This document shows positions 1 through 11,815 of a stretch of DNA of 64,000 nucleotides, in pieces (position 1 is the first letter of the stretch; every line of letters begins with the position of its first letter). A program made the translations under genes and the position numbers. The DNA comes from Eunapius fragilis (Eukaryota; Porifera; Demospongiae; Spongillida; Spongillidae): contig OY811976.1 in the NCBI GenBank assembly GCA_963681505.1, forward strand, positions 10,428,395 to 10,492,394, in the 5' to 3' direction. Below the pieces are notes generated by a model, which saw only the letters and a list, made by a program, of their open reading frames with translations, searched no databases and was not told the origin of the DNA.

Positions 1-599
1 GTGGTTGTGCGATTGGTAGTGGATGTGGTAGTGGTGGCGGGATTGGTAGTGGGATTGGTAGTGGGATTGGTTGTGGGATTGGTAGTGGAAATTGTAGTGG
101 TAGTGGGATTGGTAGGTGAATTTGCAGTGGTAGTGGTAGTGGGATTGGTAGTGGGATTGGTAGTGGTAGTGGTAATGGGATTGGTAGTGGGATTGGTATT
201 GGTAATTGAAGTGGGATTGCGGGATCAATCTGTAACAGTTCGGCGCGCTACAACGGATTGCTGCACTATCGCCGGATCAATCTGCAACAATTCGGGGTAA
301 TTCGGCGCGCTGAGCCTGATTGTTTCACTATGGCGGGATCAATCTGCAACAATTTGGCGCAATTCGGCGCGCTGAGACGGATTGCTGCACTTTCGCACGA
401 TCAATCTGCAATATGTTATTCGGCACAATTCGGCGCACTGCGACCGATTGCTGCACTTTCTTTGGTTCAATCTGCAAAAATTCAGCACAATTCGGCGCGC
501 AGCAACGGATTCCTGCACTTTCGCAGGATCAATCTGTAACAATTCGGGGCAATTCGGCGCGCCGAGACCGATTGCTTAGTGGTAGTGGGATTGGTAGTG
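1..599. repeat. Tail of a higher-order satellite unit
   Basis: Bases 1-220 are G/T-rich DNA made of the hexamers GGTAGT and GGGATT. Bases 221-577 are six copies of a ~60-bp repeat, and 578-599 restart the hexamer array before the transposon at 600. The stretch matches 5720-6315 and 9936-10531 closely, so it is the end of a third ~4.2-kb higher-order unit cut by the left edge of the window. Confidence 0.9.
221..577. repeat. ~60-bp satellite block, six units
   Basis: Each unit runs GGGATCAATCTGYAACAATT, then a TTCGGCGCGC core, then GATTGCTGCACTTTCGC. It is unlike the surrounding hexamer DNA (it contains C and CpG). The block is 357 bp, the same length as those at 5938 and 10154. Confidence 0.9.
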
Positions 600-2123
600 C
601 AGAGATAATATATAGAGGGATTGGCAACGAGTTCACTTAACGCTAATTAACGCGTGCCATTCACACGTGAATCCATAGAAATTTCCTGTAGCCTTGTACA
701 GGCACTTTGAGTATGAAAAGCTAGACATAAGTCCACTGATCTGACAACCAGTTTTGCTTTATTCCTCAATCAACTATAATCCTATAGGAATGGATTGGCA
801 TTGACCTTTGGGTGATATGGTTTACTAGCTTAATCGTTGCTAACTTACAAGTTACAAAAGTCATATTTATATCCTGTAGGCTTCACAACCATGCAACACT
901 AATTGCATTGATACAGAGCCACCATAACTTGGTGCACTGTGAACCTTACTAACATGTAGTGGCCTGTTCCAGTAAAAGAAGTGGGGTTTGGGCATGTGGA
1001 GGTGTTGGGGGGGGGGGGGGGTTGCTAATTTGGCGGTATTTATAGTTACAGTAAAGAGTGGGAGGAGGGAAGATGAGAGTCACAGGACTGTTTTTCCTTT
1101 TGTGCAGTTATGCATTATCCAAATTCCACTCGATCCAGACCCCCTTCACAGTGCACCAGCTCCTGAACCCATTCCATTACATCACAACTGCTCCTGTTGA
1201 ATCCCTTTGTCCCACCCCCCCCCACACACACACACTCTTCCAAGCAACAATAAATCCCATCCCCTCACCACAGATGACAAATGGGATTGTGTAGGGGGTA
1301 TTTTAAGGTTACATTCGAGATGGGTGGGAGGAGTAGAGTAGGATCGTTTGAAACCAATTGGACTTTTAAGCAGTAGTGGTTGCATGCTAAACTTTTATAC
1401 ACATTCAAGAAGGGAACAACACACTCTTGTCAACGGTAATAAAAGCTGGATAGAGCCGGCTAGTGGGATTACTCAACGATCAAGAAACAGACTATTCTCG
1501 CGAGGCTGTGGGCGCTCGCCGTTCTTTTGCGAATAAATTCACCTTCCCTTCGAAAAAATGCAGGTTGTCAACCAAACGCGTGGTGCACATCACTATACTT
1601 GGACGCTAAAATGTAAGGAATGTGCTACAAGCCAGTATAGGTTTTATAGTACTAGCTTGCTTAGCAATGACTACACTGTCCCACAAGATTTGCATACACG
1701 ATATGTTATACGGGTGGTTCTGAGCGCGTTATTGGCAAAACAAGAATGGCACGCTAAAATACAACCATTTTTAAGTTGGGGTAACGGATTTCAGAAAGAA
1801 CAACCCGTCAATTCACTAGATACTGTCCCACAAAAAAGAGCGCACCCAACATTGGAAATTTTCGCTTAACTTGGACAAAAATAAAATGACGCGGAGAACT
1901 CTCGATCCTGAAAAACTTGTTAAAATACACATACACAATAACCTGCTTGCGTACTACAGTGAAACGTGCCTATCCATCTTTGTTCCAAAACGCCAGCGAA
2001 TTTTCGTACCCCTTTCACACTTCGATGTACGTGTGATTCACAGCAGGTCGGATGGCACACATAAAATTGCAAATATCTATGGCTCACGTGACGCGTTGCC
2101 AATCCCTCTATATATTATCTCTG
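600..2123. mobile_element. Non-autonomous TIR DNA transposon (hAT-like ends)
   Basis: The ends are near-perfect 30-bp inverted repeats starting CAGAGATAATATATAGAG (600-629 and the complement at 2094-2123). The element splits a hexamer array. CAG.G termini are typical of hAT elements, which make 8-bp target duplications. Here only GGTAGTG (7 bp) flanks both sides, and that motif is the host satellite itself, so the duplication is uninformative. No transposase frame is visible in the 1.5 kb. The interior has a G-run near 1010, a CA/CCC tract near 1210 and a weak ~140-bp internal duplication (1600-1850). A CACGTG lies just inside the right end at 2095. Confidence 0.7.
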
Positions 2124-3403
2124 GGTAGTGGCAGTGGTAGTGGGATTGGTAGTGGGATTGGTATTGGTAGTGGTAGTGGGATTGGTAGTGGGATTGGTAG
2201 TGGGATTGGTAGTGGTAGTGGGATTGGTAGTGGGATTGGTAGTGGGATTGGTAGTGAGATTGGTAGTGGTAGTTGTAGTGGGATTGGTAGTGGTATTGGT
2301 AGTGGGATTGGTAGTGGGATTGGAAGTGGAAATAGTAGTGGTAGTGGGTTTGGTAGTGGGATTGGTAGTGGGATTGGTAGTGGGATTGTCAGTGGAAATT
2401 GTAGTGGTAGTGGGATTGGTAGGGGAATTGGTAGTGGTAGTGGTAGTGGGATTGGGATTGGTAGTGGGATTGGTAGTATGATTGGTAGTGGTAGTGGGAT
2501 TGGTAGTGGGATTGGTAGTGGGATTGGTAGTGGGATTGGTATTGGTAGTGGTAGTGGTAGTGGGATTGGTAGTGGGAATGGTAGTGGGATTGGTAGTGGG
2601 ATTGGTAGTGGAAATTGTAGTGGTAGTGGGATTGGTAGGGGAATTGGTAGTGGTAGTGGTAGTGGGATTGGTAGTGGTAGTGGTAGTGGGATTGGTAGTG
2701 GGATTGGTAGTGGGATTGGTAGTGGTAGTGGGATTGGTAGTGGGATTGGTAGTGGGATTGGTAGTGGGATTGGTAGTGGTAGTGGTAGTGGGATTGGTAG
2801 TGGTTGTGGTAGAGGTAGTTGAATTGGTTGTGGGATTGGTAGTGGTAGTGGGATTGGTAGTGGGATTGGTAGTGGGATTGGCAGTGGGATTGGTAGTGGT
2901 AGTGGTAGTGGTAGAGGTAGTGGTAGTGGTAGAGGTAGTGGGATTGGTAGTGGGATTGGTAGTAGTAGTGGTAGTGGTAGTGGGATTGGTAGTGGGATTG
3001 GTAGTGGGATTTGTAGTGGGATTGGTAGTGGGATTGGTAGTGGTAGTGGGATTGGTAGTGGGATTGGTAGTGGGATTGGTAGTGAGATTGGTAGTGGTAG
3101 TTGTAGTGGGATTGGTAGTGGTATTGGTAGTGGGATTTGTAGTGGGATTGATAGTGGGATTGGTAGTGGTAATTGTAGTGGTAGTGGGATCGGTAGTGGG
3201 ATTCGTAGTGGTAGTGCGATTGGTAGTGGTAGTGGTAGTGGTGGTGGGATTGGTAGTGGGATTGGTAGTGGAATTTGTAGTGGTAGTGGGATTGGTAGGT
3301 GAATTTGTAGTGGTAGTGGTAGTGGGATTGGTAGTGGGATTGGTAGTGGTAGTGGTAATGGGATTGGTAGTGGGATTGGTAGTGGTAATTGAAGTGGGAT
3401 TGC

Positions 3404-3884
3404 GGGATCAATCTGTAACAATTCAGCGCAATTCGGCGCGCTGCGACAGATTGGTGCACTTTTGCGGGATCAATCTGTAACAATTTGGCGCAATTCGGCG
3501 CGCTGCGACGGATTGCAGCACTTACGCGGAACCAATCTGTAACAGTTCGCCGCGCTACAACGGATTGCTGCACTATCGCCTGATCAATCTGCAACAATTC
3601 GGGGTAATTCGGCGCGCTGAGACCGATTGCTTCACAATGGCGGGATCAATCTGCAACAATTTGGCGCAATTCGGCGCGCTGAGACTGATTGCTGCACTTT
3701 CGCAGGATCAATATGCAATATGTTATTTGGCACAATTCGGCGCACTGCGACCGATTGCTGCACTTTCTTTAATTCAATATGCATAAATTCAGCACAATTC
3801 AGCGCGCAGCGACGGATTCCTGCACTTTCGCAGGATCAATCTGTAACAATTCGGGGCAATTCGGCGCGCCGAGACCGATTGCTT
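3404..3884. repeat. ~60-bp satellite block, eight units
   Basis: Same family as the 221-577 block but with two more units (481 bp). One unit carries a GCATAAATTC variant shared only with the block at 7614. Confidence 0.9.
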
Positions 3885-5937
3885 AGTGGTAGTGAGATTG
3901 GTAGTGGTAGCGGTAGTGGGATTGGTAGTGGGATTGGTAGTTGTAGTGGTAGTGGTAGTGGGATTGGTAGTGGGATTGGTAGTGGGATTGGTAGTGGTAG
4001 TGGGATTGGTAGTGGGATTGGTAGTGGGATTGGTAGTGGGATTGGTAGTGGAAATTGTAGTGGTAGTGGGATTGGTAGTGGGATTGGTAGTGGGATTGGT
4101 AGTGGGATTGTCAGTGGAAATTGTAGTGGTAGTGGGATTGGTAGGGGAATTGGTAGTAATAGTGGTAGTGGTAGTGGGATTGGTAGTGGGATTGGTAGTG
4201 GTAGTGGTAGTGGTAGTGGGATTGGTAGTGGGATTGGTAGTGGGATTGGTAGTGGTAGTGGGATTGGTAGTGGGATTGGTAGTGGGATTGGTAGTGGGAT
4301 TGGTAGTGGTAGTGGTAGTGGGATTGGTAGTGGTAGTGGTAGAGGTAGTGGGATTGGTAGTGGGATTGGTAGTGGTAGTGGTAGTGGTAGTGGGATTGGT
4401 AGTGGGATTGGTAGTGGGATTGGTAGTGGTTGTGGTAGTGGGATTGGTAGTGATAGTGGTAGAGGTAGTGGGATTGGTAGTGGGATTGGTAGTAGCAGTG
4501 GTAGTGTTAGTGGGATTGGTAGTGGGATTGGTAGTCGGATTGGGAGTGGGATTGATAGTGGGATTGGTAGTGGTAATTGTAGTTGTAGTGGGATCGGTAG
4601 TGGGATTCGTAGTGGTAGTGGTAGTGGGATTGGTAGTGGTAGTGGTATGGGATTGGTAGTGGTAGTGGTAGTGGTAGTGGGATTGGTAGTGGGATTGGTA
4701 GAAGTAGTAGTGGTAGTGGTAGTGGGATTGGTAGTGGGATTGGTAGTGGGATTGGTAGTGGTAGTGGGATTGGTAGTGGGATTGGTAGTGGGATTGGTAG
4801 TGGTAGTGGTAGTGGTAGTGGGATTAGTAGTGGGATTGGTCGTGGGATTGGTAGTGGGATTGGTAGTGGAAATTGTAGTGGTAGTGGGATTGGTAGGGGA
4901 ATTGGTAGTGGTAGTGGTAGTGGGATTGGTAGTGGTAGAGGTAGTGGGATTGGGAGTGGGATTGGTAGTGGTAGTGGTAGAGGTAGTGGGATTGGTAGTG
5001 GGATTGGTAGTAGTAGTGGTAGTGGTAGTGGGATTGGTAGTGGGATTGGTAGTGGGATTGGTAGTGGGATTGATAGTGGGATTGGTAGTTTTAATTGTAG
5101 TGGTAGTGGGATCGGTAGTGGGATTCGTAGTTATAGTGGTAGTGCGATTGGTAGTGGTAATTGTAGTGGTAGTGGGATCGGTAGTGGGATTTGTAGTGGT
5201 AGTGGTAGTGGGATTGGTAGTGGTAGTGGTAGTGGGACTGGTAGTGGTAGTGGTAGTGGTAGTGGTAGTGGGATTGGTAGTGGGATTGGAAGTGGGATTG
5301 GTTGTGGGATTGGTAGTGGAAATTGTAGTGGTAGTGGGATTGGTAGGGGAATTGGTAGTGGTAGTGGTAGTGGGATTGGTAGTGGTAGTGGTAGTGGGAT
5401 TGGTAGTGGGATTGGTAGTGGTAGTGGTAGTGGCAGTGGGATTGGTAGTGGGATTGGTAGTGGGATTGGTAGTGGTAGTGGGATTGGTAGTGGGATTGGT
5501 AGTGGGATTGGTTGTGGAATTGGTAGTGGTAGTGGTAGTGGGATTGGTAGTGGTAGTGGTAGAGGTAGTGGGATTGGTAGTGGGATTGGTAGTAGTAGTG
5601 GTAGTGGTAGTGGGATTGGTAGTGGGATTGGTAGTGGGATTGGTAGTGGGATTGATAGTGGGATTGGTAGTGGTAATTGTAGTGGTAGTGGGATCGGTAG
5701 TGGGATTCGTAGTGGTAGTGGTTGTGCGATTGGTAGTGGTTGTGGTAGTGGTGGTGGGATTGGTAGTGGGATTGGTAGTGGGATTGGTTGTGGGATTGGT
5801 AGTGGAAATTGTAGTGGTAGTGGGATTGGTAGGTGAATTTGCAGTGGTAGTGGTAGTGGGATTGGTAGTGGGATTGGTAGTGGTAGTGGTAATGGGATTG
5901 GTAGTGGGATTGGTATTGGTAATTGAAGTGGGATTGC

Positions 5938-6294
5938 GGGATCAATCTGTAACAATTCGGCGCGCTACAACGGATTGCTGCACTATCGCCGGATCAATCT
6001 GCAACAATTCGGGGTAATTCGGCGCGCTGAGCCTGATTGTTTCACTATGGCGGGATCAATCTGCAACAATTTGGCGCAATTCGGTGCGCTGAGACGGATT
6101 GCTGCACTTTCGCACAATCAATCTGCAATATGTTATTCGGCACAATTCGGCGCACTGCGACCGATTGCTGCACTTTCTTTGGTTCAATCTGCAAAAATTT
6201 AGCACAATTCAGCACGCAGCGACGGATTCCTGCACTTTCGCAGGATCAATGTGAAACAATTCGGGGCAATTCGGCGCGCCGAGACCGATTGCTT
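5938..6294. repeat. ~60-bp satellite block, six units
   Basis: 357 bp, nearly identical to 221-577 and 10154-10510. It marks the end of higher-order unit 1. Confidence 0.9.
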
Positions 6295-7613
6295 AGTGGT
6301 AGTGGGATTGGTAGTGGCAGTGGTATTGGTAGTGGGATTGGTAGTGGGATTGGTAGTGAGATTGGTAGTGGTAGTGGTAGTGGGATTGGTAGTGATATTG
6401 GTAGTGGGATTGGTAGTGGGATTGGTAGTGGAAATAGTAGTGGTAGTGGGTTTGGTAGTGGGATTGGTAGTGGGATTGGTAGTGGTAGTGGGATTGGTAG
6501 TGGGATTGGTAGTGGGATTGGTAGTGAGATTGGTAGTGGTAGTGGTAGTGGGATTGGTAGTGATATTGGTAGTGGGATTGGTAGTGGGATTGGTAGTGGA
6601 AATAGTAGTGGTAGTGGGTTTGGTAGTGGGATTGGTAGTGGTAGTGGTAGTGGGATTGGGATTGGTAGTGGGATTGGTAGTATGATTGGTAGTGGTAGTG
6701 GGATTGGTAGTGGGATTGGTAGTGGGATTGGTAGTGGGATTGGTATTGGTAGTGGTAGTGGTAGTGGGATTGGTAGTGGGAATGGTAGTGGGATTGGTAG
6801 TGGGATTGGTAGTGGAAATTGTAGTGGTAGTGGGATTGGTAGGGGAATTGGTAGTGGTAGTGGTAGTGGGATTGGTAGTGGTAGTGGTAGTGGGATTGGT
6901 AGTGGGATTGGTAGTGGGATTGGTAGTGGTAGTGGGATTGGTAGTGGGATTGGTAGTGGGATTGGTAGTGGGATTGGTAGTGGTAGTGGTAGTGGGATTG
7001 GTAGTGGTTGTGGTAGAGGTAGTTGAATTGGTTGTGGGATTGGTAGTGGTAGTGGGATTGGTAGTGGGATTGGTAGTGGGATTGGTAGTGGGATTGGTTG
7101 TGGTAGTGGTAGTGGTAGAGGTAGTGGTAGTGGTAGAGGTAGTGGGATTGGTAGTGGGATTGGTAGTAGTAGTGGTAGTGGTAGTGGGATTGGTAGTGGG
7201 ATTGGTAGTGGGATTTGTAGTGGGATTGGTAGTGGGATTGGTAGTGGTAGTGGGATTGGTAGTGGGATTGGTAGTGGGATTGGTAGTGAGATTGGTAGTG
7301 GTAGTTGTAGTGGGATTGGTAGTGGTATTGGTAGTGGGATTTGTAGTGGGATTGATAGTGGGATTGGTAGTGGTAATTGTAGTGGTAGTGGGATCGGTAG
7401 TGGGATTCGTAGTGGTAGTGGTAGTGCGATTGGTAGTGGTAGTGGTAGTGGTGGTGGGATTGGTAGTGGGATTGGTAGTGGAATTTGTAGTGGTAGTGGG
7501 ATTGGTAGGTGAATTTGTAGTGGTAGTGGTAGTGGGATTGGTAGTGGGATTGGTAGTGGTAGTGGTAATGGGATTGGTAGTGGGATTGGTAGTGGTAATT
7601 GAAGTGGGATTGC

Positions 7614-8094
7614 GGGATCAATCTGTAACAATTCAGCGCAATTCGGCGCGCTGCGACAGATTGGTGCACTTTTGCGGGATCAATCTGTAACAATTTGGCG
7701 CAATTCGGCGCGCTGCGACGGATTGCAGCACTTACGCGGAACCAATCTGTAACAGTTCGCCGCGCTACAACAGATTGCTGCACTATCGCCTGATCAATCT
7801 GCAACAATTCGGGGTAATTCGGCGCGCTGAGACCGATTGCTTCACAATGGCGGGATCAATCTGCAACAATTTGGCGCAATTCGGCGCGCTGAGACTGATT
7901 GCTGCACTTTCGCAGGATCAATATGCAATATGTTATTTGGCACAATTCGGCGCACTGCGACCGATTGCTGCACTTTCTTTAATTCAATATGCATAAATTC
8001 AGCACAATTCAGCGCGCAGCGACGGATTCCTGCACTTTCGCAGGATCAATCTGTAACAATTCGGGGCAATTCGGCGCGCCGAGACCGATTGCTT
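7614..8094. repeat. ~60-bp satellite block, eight units
   Basis: Same as the block at 3404, shifted by 4210 bp. Confidence 0.9.
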
Positions 8095-10153
8095 AGTGGT
8101 AGTGAGATTGGTAGTGGTAGTGGTAGTGGGATTGGTAGTGGGATTGGTAGTTGTAGTGGTAGTGGTAGTGGGATTGGTAGTGGGATTGGTAGTGGGATTG
8201 GTAGTGGTAGTGGGATTGGTAGTGGGATTGGTAGTGGGATTGGTAGTGGGATTGGTAGTGGAAATTGTAGTGGTAGTGGGATTGGTAGTGGGATTGGTAG
8301 TGGGATTGGTAGTGGGATTGTCAGTGGAAATTGTAGTGGTAGTGGGATTGGTAGGGGAATTGGTAGTAATAGTGGTAGTAGTAGTGGGATTGGTAGTGGG
8401 ATTGGTAGTGGTAGTGGTAGTGGTAGTGGGATTGGTAGTGGGATTGGTAGTGGGATTGGTAGTGGTAGTGGGATTGGTAGTGGGATTGGTAGTGGGATTG
8501 GTAGTGGGATTGGTAGTGGTAGTGGTAGTGGGATTGGTAGTGGTAGTGGTAGAGGTAGTGGGATTGGTAGTGGGATTGGTAGTGGTAGTGGTAGTGGTAG
8601 TGGGATTGGTAGTGGGATTGGTAGTGGGATTGGTAGTGGTTGTGGTAGTGGGATTGGTAGTGATAGTGGTAGAGGTAGTGGGATTGGTAGTGGGATTGGT
8701 AGTAGCAGTGGTAGTGGTAGTGGGATTGGTAGTGGGATTGGTAGTCGGATTGGGAGTGGGATTGATAGTGGGATTGGTAGTGGTAATTGTAGTTGTAGTG
8801 GGATCGGTAGTGGGATTCGTAGTGGTAGTGGTAGTGGGATTGGTAGTGGTAGTGGTATGGGATTGGTAGTGGTAGTGGTAGTGGGATTGGTAGTGGGATT
8901 GGTAGAAGTAGTAGTGGTAGGGGTAGTGGGATTGGTAGTGGGATTGGTAGTGGGATTGGTAGTGGTAGTGGGATTGGTAGTGGGATTGGTAGTGGGATTG
9001 ATAGTGGGATTGGTAGTGGTAGTGGTAGTGGTAGTGGGATTAGTAGTGGGATTGGTCGTGGGATTGGTAGTGGGATTGGTAGTGGAAATTGTAGTGGTAG
9101 TGGGATTGGTAGGGGAATTGGTAGTGGTAGTGGTAGTGGGATTGGTAGTGGTAGAGGTAGTGGGATTGGTAGTGGGATTGGTAGTGGTAGTGGTAGAGGT
9201 AGTGGGATTGGTAGTGGGATTGGTAGTAGTAGTGGTAGTGGTAGTGGGATTGGTAGTGGGATTGGTAGTGGGATTGGTAGTGGGATTGATAGTGGGATTG
9301 GTAGTTTTAATTGTAGTGGTAGTGGGATCGGTAGTGGGATTCGTAGTTATAGTGGTAGTGCGATTGGTAGTGGTAATTGTAGTGGTAGTGGGATCGGTAG
9401 TGGGATTTGTAGTGGTAGTGGTAGTGGGATTGGTAGTGGTAGTGGTAGTGGGACTGGTAGTGGTAGTGGTAGTGGTAGTGGTAGTGGGATTGGTAGTGGG
9501 ATTGGAAGTGGGATTGGTTGTGGGATTGGTAGTGGAAATTGTAGTGGTAGTGGGATTGGTAGGGGAATTGGTAGTGGTAGTGGTAGTGGGATTGGTAGTG
9601 GTAGTGGTAGTGGGATTGGTAGTGGGATTGGTAGTGGTAGTGGTAGTGGCAGTGGGATTGGTAGTGGGATTGGTAGTGGGATTGGTAGTGGTAGTGGGAT
9701 TGGTAGTGGGATTGGTAGTGGGATTGGTAGTGGAATTGGTAGTGGTAGTGGTAGTGGGATTGGTAGTGGTAGTGGTAGAGGTAGTGGGATTGGTAGTGGG
9801 ATTGGTAGTAGTAGTGGTAGTGGTAGTGGGATTGGTAGTGGGATTGGTAGTGGGATTGGTAGTGGGATTGATAGTGGGATTGGTAGTGGTAATTGTAGTG
9901 GTAGTGGGATCGGTAGTGGGATTCGTAGTGGTAGTGGTTGTGCGATTGGTAGTGGTTGTGGTAGTGGTGGTGGGATTGGTAGTGGGATTGGTAGTGGGAT
10001 TGGTTGTGGGATTGGTAGTGGAAATTGTAGTGGTAGTGGGATTGGTAGGTGAATTTGCAGTGGTAGTGGTAGTGGGATTGGTAGTGGGATTGGTAGTGGT
10101 AGTGGTAATGGGATTGGTAGTGGGATTGGTATTGGTAATTGAAGTGGGATTGC

Positions 10154-10510
10154 GGGATCAATCTGTAACAATTCGGCGTGCTACAACGGATTGCTGCACT
10201 ATCGCCGGATCAATCTGCAACAATTCGGGGTAATTCGGCGCGCTGAGCCTGATTGTTTCACTATGGCGGGATCAATCTGCAACAATTTGGCGCAATTCGG
10301 TGCGCTGAGACGGATTGCTGCACTTTCGCACGATCAATCTGCAATATGTTATTCGGCACAATTCGGCGCACTGCGACCGATTGCTGCACTTTCTTTGGTT
10401 CAATCTGCAAAAATTTAGCACAATTCGGCGCGCAGCGACGGATTCCTGCACTTTCGCAGGATCAATGTGAAACAATTCGGGGCAATTCGGCGCGCCGAGA
10501 CCGATTGCTT
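10154..10510. repeat. ~60-bp satellite block, six units
   Basis: Same as the block at 5938, shifted by 4216 bp. Confidence 0.9.
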
Positions 10511-10680
10511 AGTGGTAGTGGGATTGGTAGTGGCAGTGGTATTGGTAGTGGGATTGGTAGTGGGATTGGTAGTGAGATTGGTAGTGGTAGTGGTAGTGGG
10601 ATTGGTAGTGATATTGGTAGTGGGATTGGTAGTGGGATTGGTAGTGGAAATAGTAGTGGTAGTGGGTTTGGTAGTGGGAT
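10511..10680. repeat. Truncated third higher-order unit
   Basis: The hexamer array restarts exactly as at 6295 and stops abruptly at 10680, where unrelated retroelement-like DNA begins. This is the right edge of the satellite. Confidence 0.85.
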
Positions 10681-10750
10681 TCAGCACGTACATTATGAAT
10701 ACCCTCTACGCCTTGGGTGCTATTTAATCTATCATGGGTGTAGAGGGACT

Positions 10751-11815
10751 CTAAAAATGGTGGTCCCTCCAGTGTTGGGTCCAACTGACATTTGGGTGTG
10801 CTACTCTTCTATCCCCTCTCCAAAAGCTTCCTGGGGGTCCTACGTTGTTCTCCCTTCCTCCTCCATCTACAAGAATGTTTCTTCTATCAGCCCAACCTCC
10901 TCTTCCATCATTCCAGTCTCTATCATTCCAGCTTCTTCCTCCCCTTCCATCGTTCCAATCTCTTCCTTGTACATCATCCCAGCTACTGAAATTATTATTT
11001 CTATCATCCCTTTTGAACCATCTATTAGCTCTATGCCAACCCCCTGTGATGTACCACCCATTGTGTCTCCCATAAGGGATCCATGTTCTTCTATTTTTCC
11101 ATCTACTATCACTCACTGTTTTTCCTGCACTGTCTACCTTTCCTGCTGTTCCTGCCTTCCCTGCATTTCCTGCCTTCCTTGTATACTCTACCTCTCTACT
11201 ATTACCAGCAATCCAAAGATTCTCTGTCTCCCCTCTAATCTGTTTTCCCTTTTCTACATTTGGTATTTCCTCCATCCCTCTGCTTATGTTCTGCTTTCCT
11301 GAAATACCACTCTCCCCACACGCTTCAACTGTACTAACACCCATCTTATTCATTACACCATCTACTTCTCCAAAGTTATCGCCTGCCTCATTTGGGGTCC
11401 CTGAATTTTTATTGGGTTCTATTGCTTTGTTTCCTCCACATGATGTACCCTCATTACTCTTGCTTCTATCACTATCTATTAGTCCATTTCCTTTATTCTG
11501 TGATACCACACTGTTTTGCATTTTCCCTTTCTCTAAAAGACAATTCTCTACGAAGATTCTTCCTTCTTTGTGTACTTTTATTGCATGTTTGAGTTTTTTC
11601 TCCCTCGCTATCTTCATTTCTTTTTCTCTACCATTTATTACATCTCTGATTTGTTTAGTTTTCTTTTCCCATTCTGTTCTACACTTTTCACTGGTAAATG
11701 CATCGCCTAATAGTGGCATGGCGGTGGCGTCGGTACCGTTGGCAATACATTGAATAGGCGTGTGGTTGCTCATTAGGTAACCATTTTTATTCATTGCCAA
11801 CGATAACCCTGCCAA
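10751..11815 (-). CDS. Retroelement ORF1-like protein, Gly/Arg/Trp-rich C-terminus
   Basis: An uninterrupted 354-codon frame from an ATG. Residues ~40-85 are charged and helical, possibly a coiled coil, and end in GRIFVENCLLEKGK, which resembles the end of the RNA-binding ORF1 proteins of some LINE or Penelope-type elements. The middle is low complexity (Ser/Asn/Gly, then Lys-Ala-Gly repeats at ~215-235). The last ~110 residues are rich in Trp, Asp, Asn, Arg and Gly, with DWNDGRGG repeated, suggesting nucleic-acid binding. The first ~36 codons lie in a 132-bp sequence that recurs at 26174 and 27369 without the rest of the frame, so the true start may be further in. No reverse transcriptase follows it. 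It lies between the satellite and the 1.7-kb repeats, most likely as a retroelement remnant. The family is not firmly recognised. Confidence 0.5.
   Translation of the reverse strand: MAGLSLAMNKNGYLMSNHTPIQCIANGTDATAMPLLGDAFTSEKCRTEWEKKTKQIRDVINGREKEMKIAREKKLKHAIKVHKEGRIFVENCLLEKGKMQNSVVSQNKGNGLIDSDRSKSNEGTSCGGNKAIEPNKNSGTPNEAGDNFGEVDGVMNKMGVSTVEACGESGISGKQNISRGMEEIPNVEKGKQIRGETENLWIAGNSREVEYTRKAGNAGKAGTAGKVDSAGKTVSDSRWKNRRTWIPYGRHNGWYITGGWHRANRWFKRDDRNNNFSSWDDVQGRDWNDGRGGRSWNDRDWNDGRGGWADRRNILVDGGGRENNVGPPGSFWRGDRRVAHPNVSWTQHWRDHHF

Larger units (their letters stand above)
2124..6294. repeat. Higher-order satellite unit 1 (~4.2 kb)
   Basis: The order is: hexamer array 2124-3403, 60-bp block 3404-3884, hexamer array 3885-5937, 60-bp block 5938-6294. 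The hexamer arrays are strings of GGTAGT and GGGATT, with GGGATT normally separated by one to four GGTAGT. The plus strand is almost free of C, so it is strongly strand-asymmetric and has many GG/GGG runs. Two frames on each strand stay open for hundreds of codons (Gly-Ser-Ile, Val-Leu-Gly, Pro-Leu-Ile, His-Tyr-Gln-Ser) only because the period is a multiple of three. I annotate no gene here. Confidence 0.93.
6295..10510. repeat. Higher-order satellite unit 2 (~4.2 kb)
   Basis: It repeats unit 1 at an offset of 4210-4216 bp with only scattered hexamer changes and small insertions or deletions. It has the same internal order of hexamer array, 481-bp block, hexamer array and 357-bp block. Shared private variants (the ATTGATAG, GGGACTGG and GGAATAGTAG variants) show a recent whole-unit duplication rather than independent expansion. 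Confidence 0.93.

Noticed and set aside
2108-10233. Very long open frames (up to ~800 codons) of Gly-Ser-Ile, Val-Leu-Gly, Pro-Leu-Ile and His-Tyr-Gln-Ser repeats on both strands
   Set aside because: They result from a hexamer repeat without stops in two frames per strand; frames switch composition wherever a unit shifts phase, and there is no non-repetitive protein domain.
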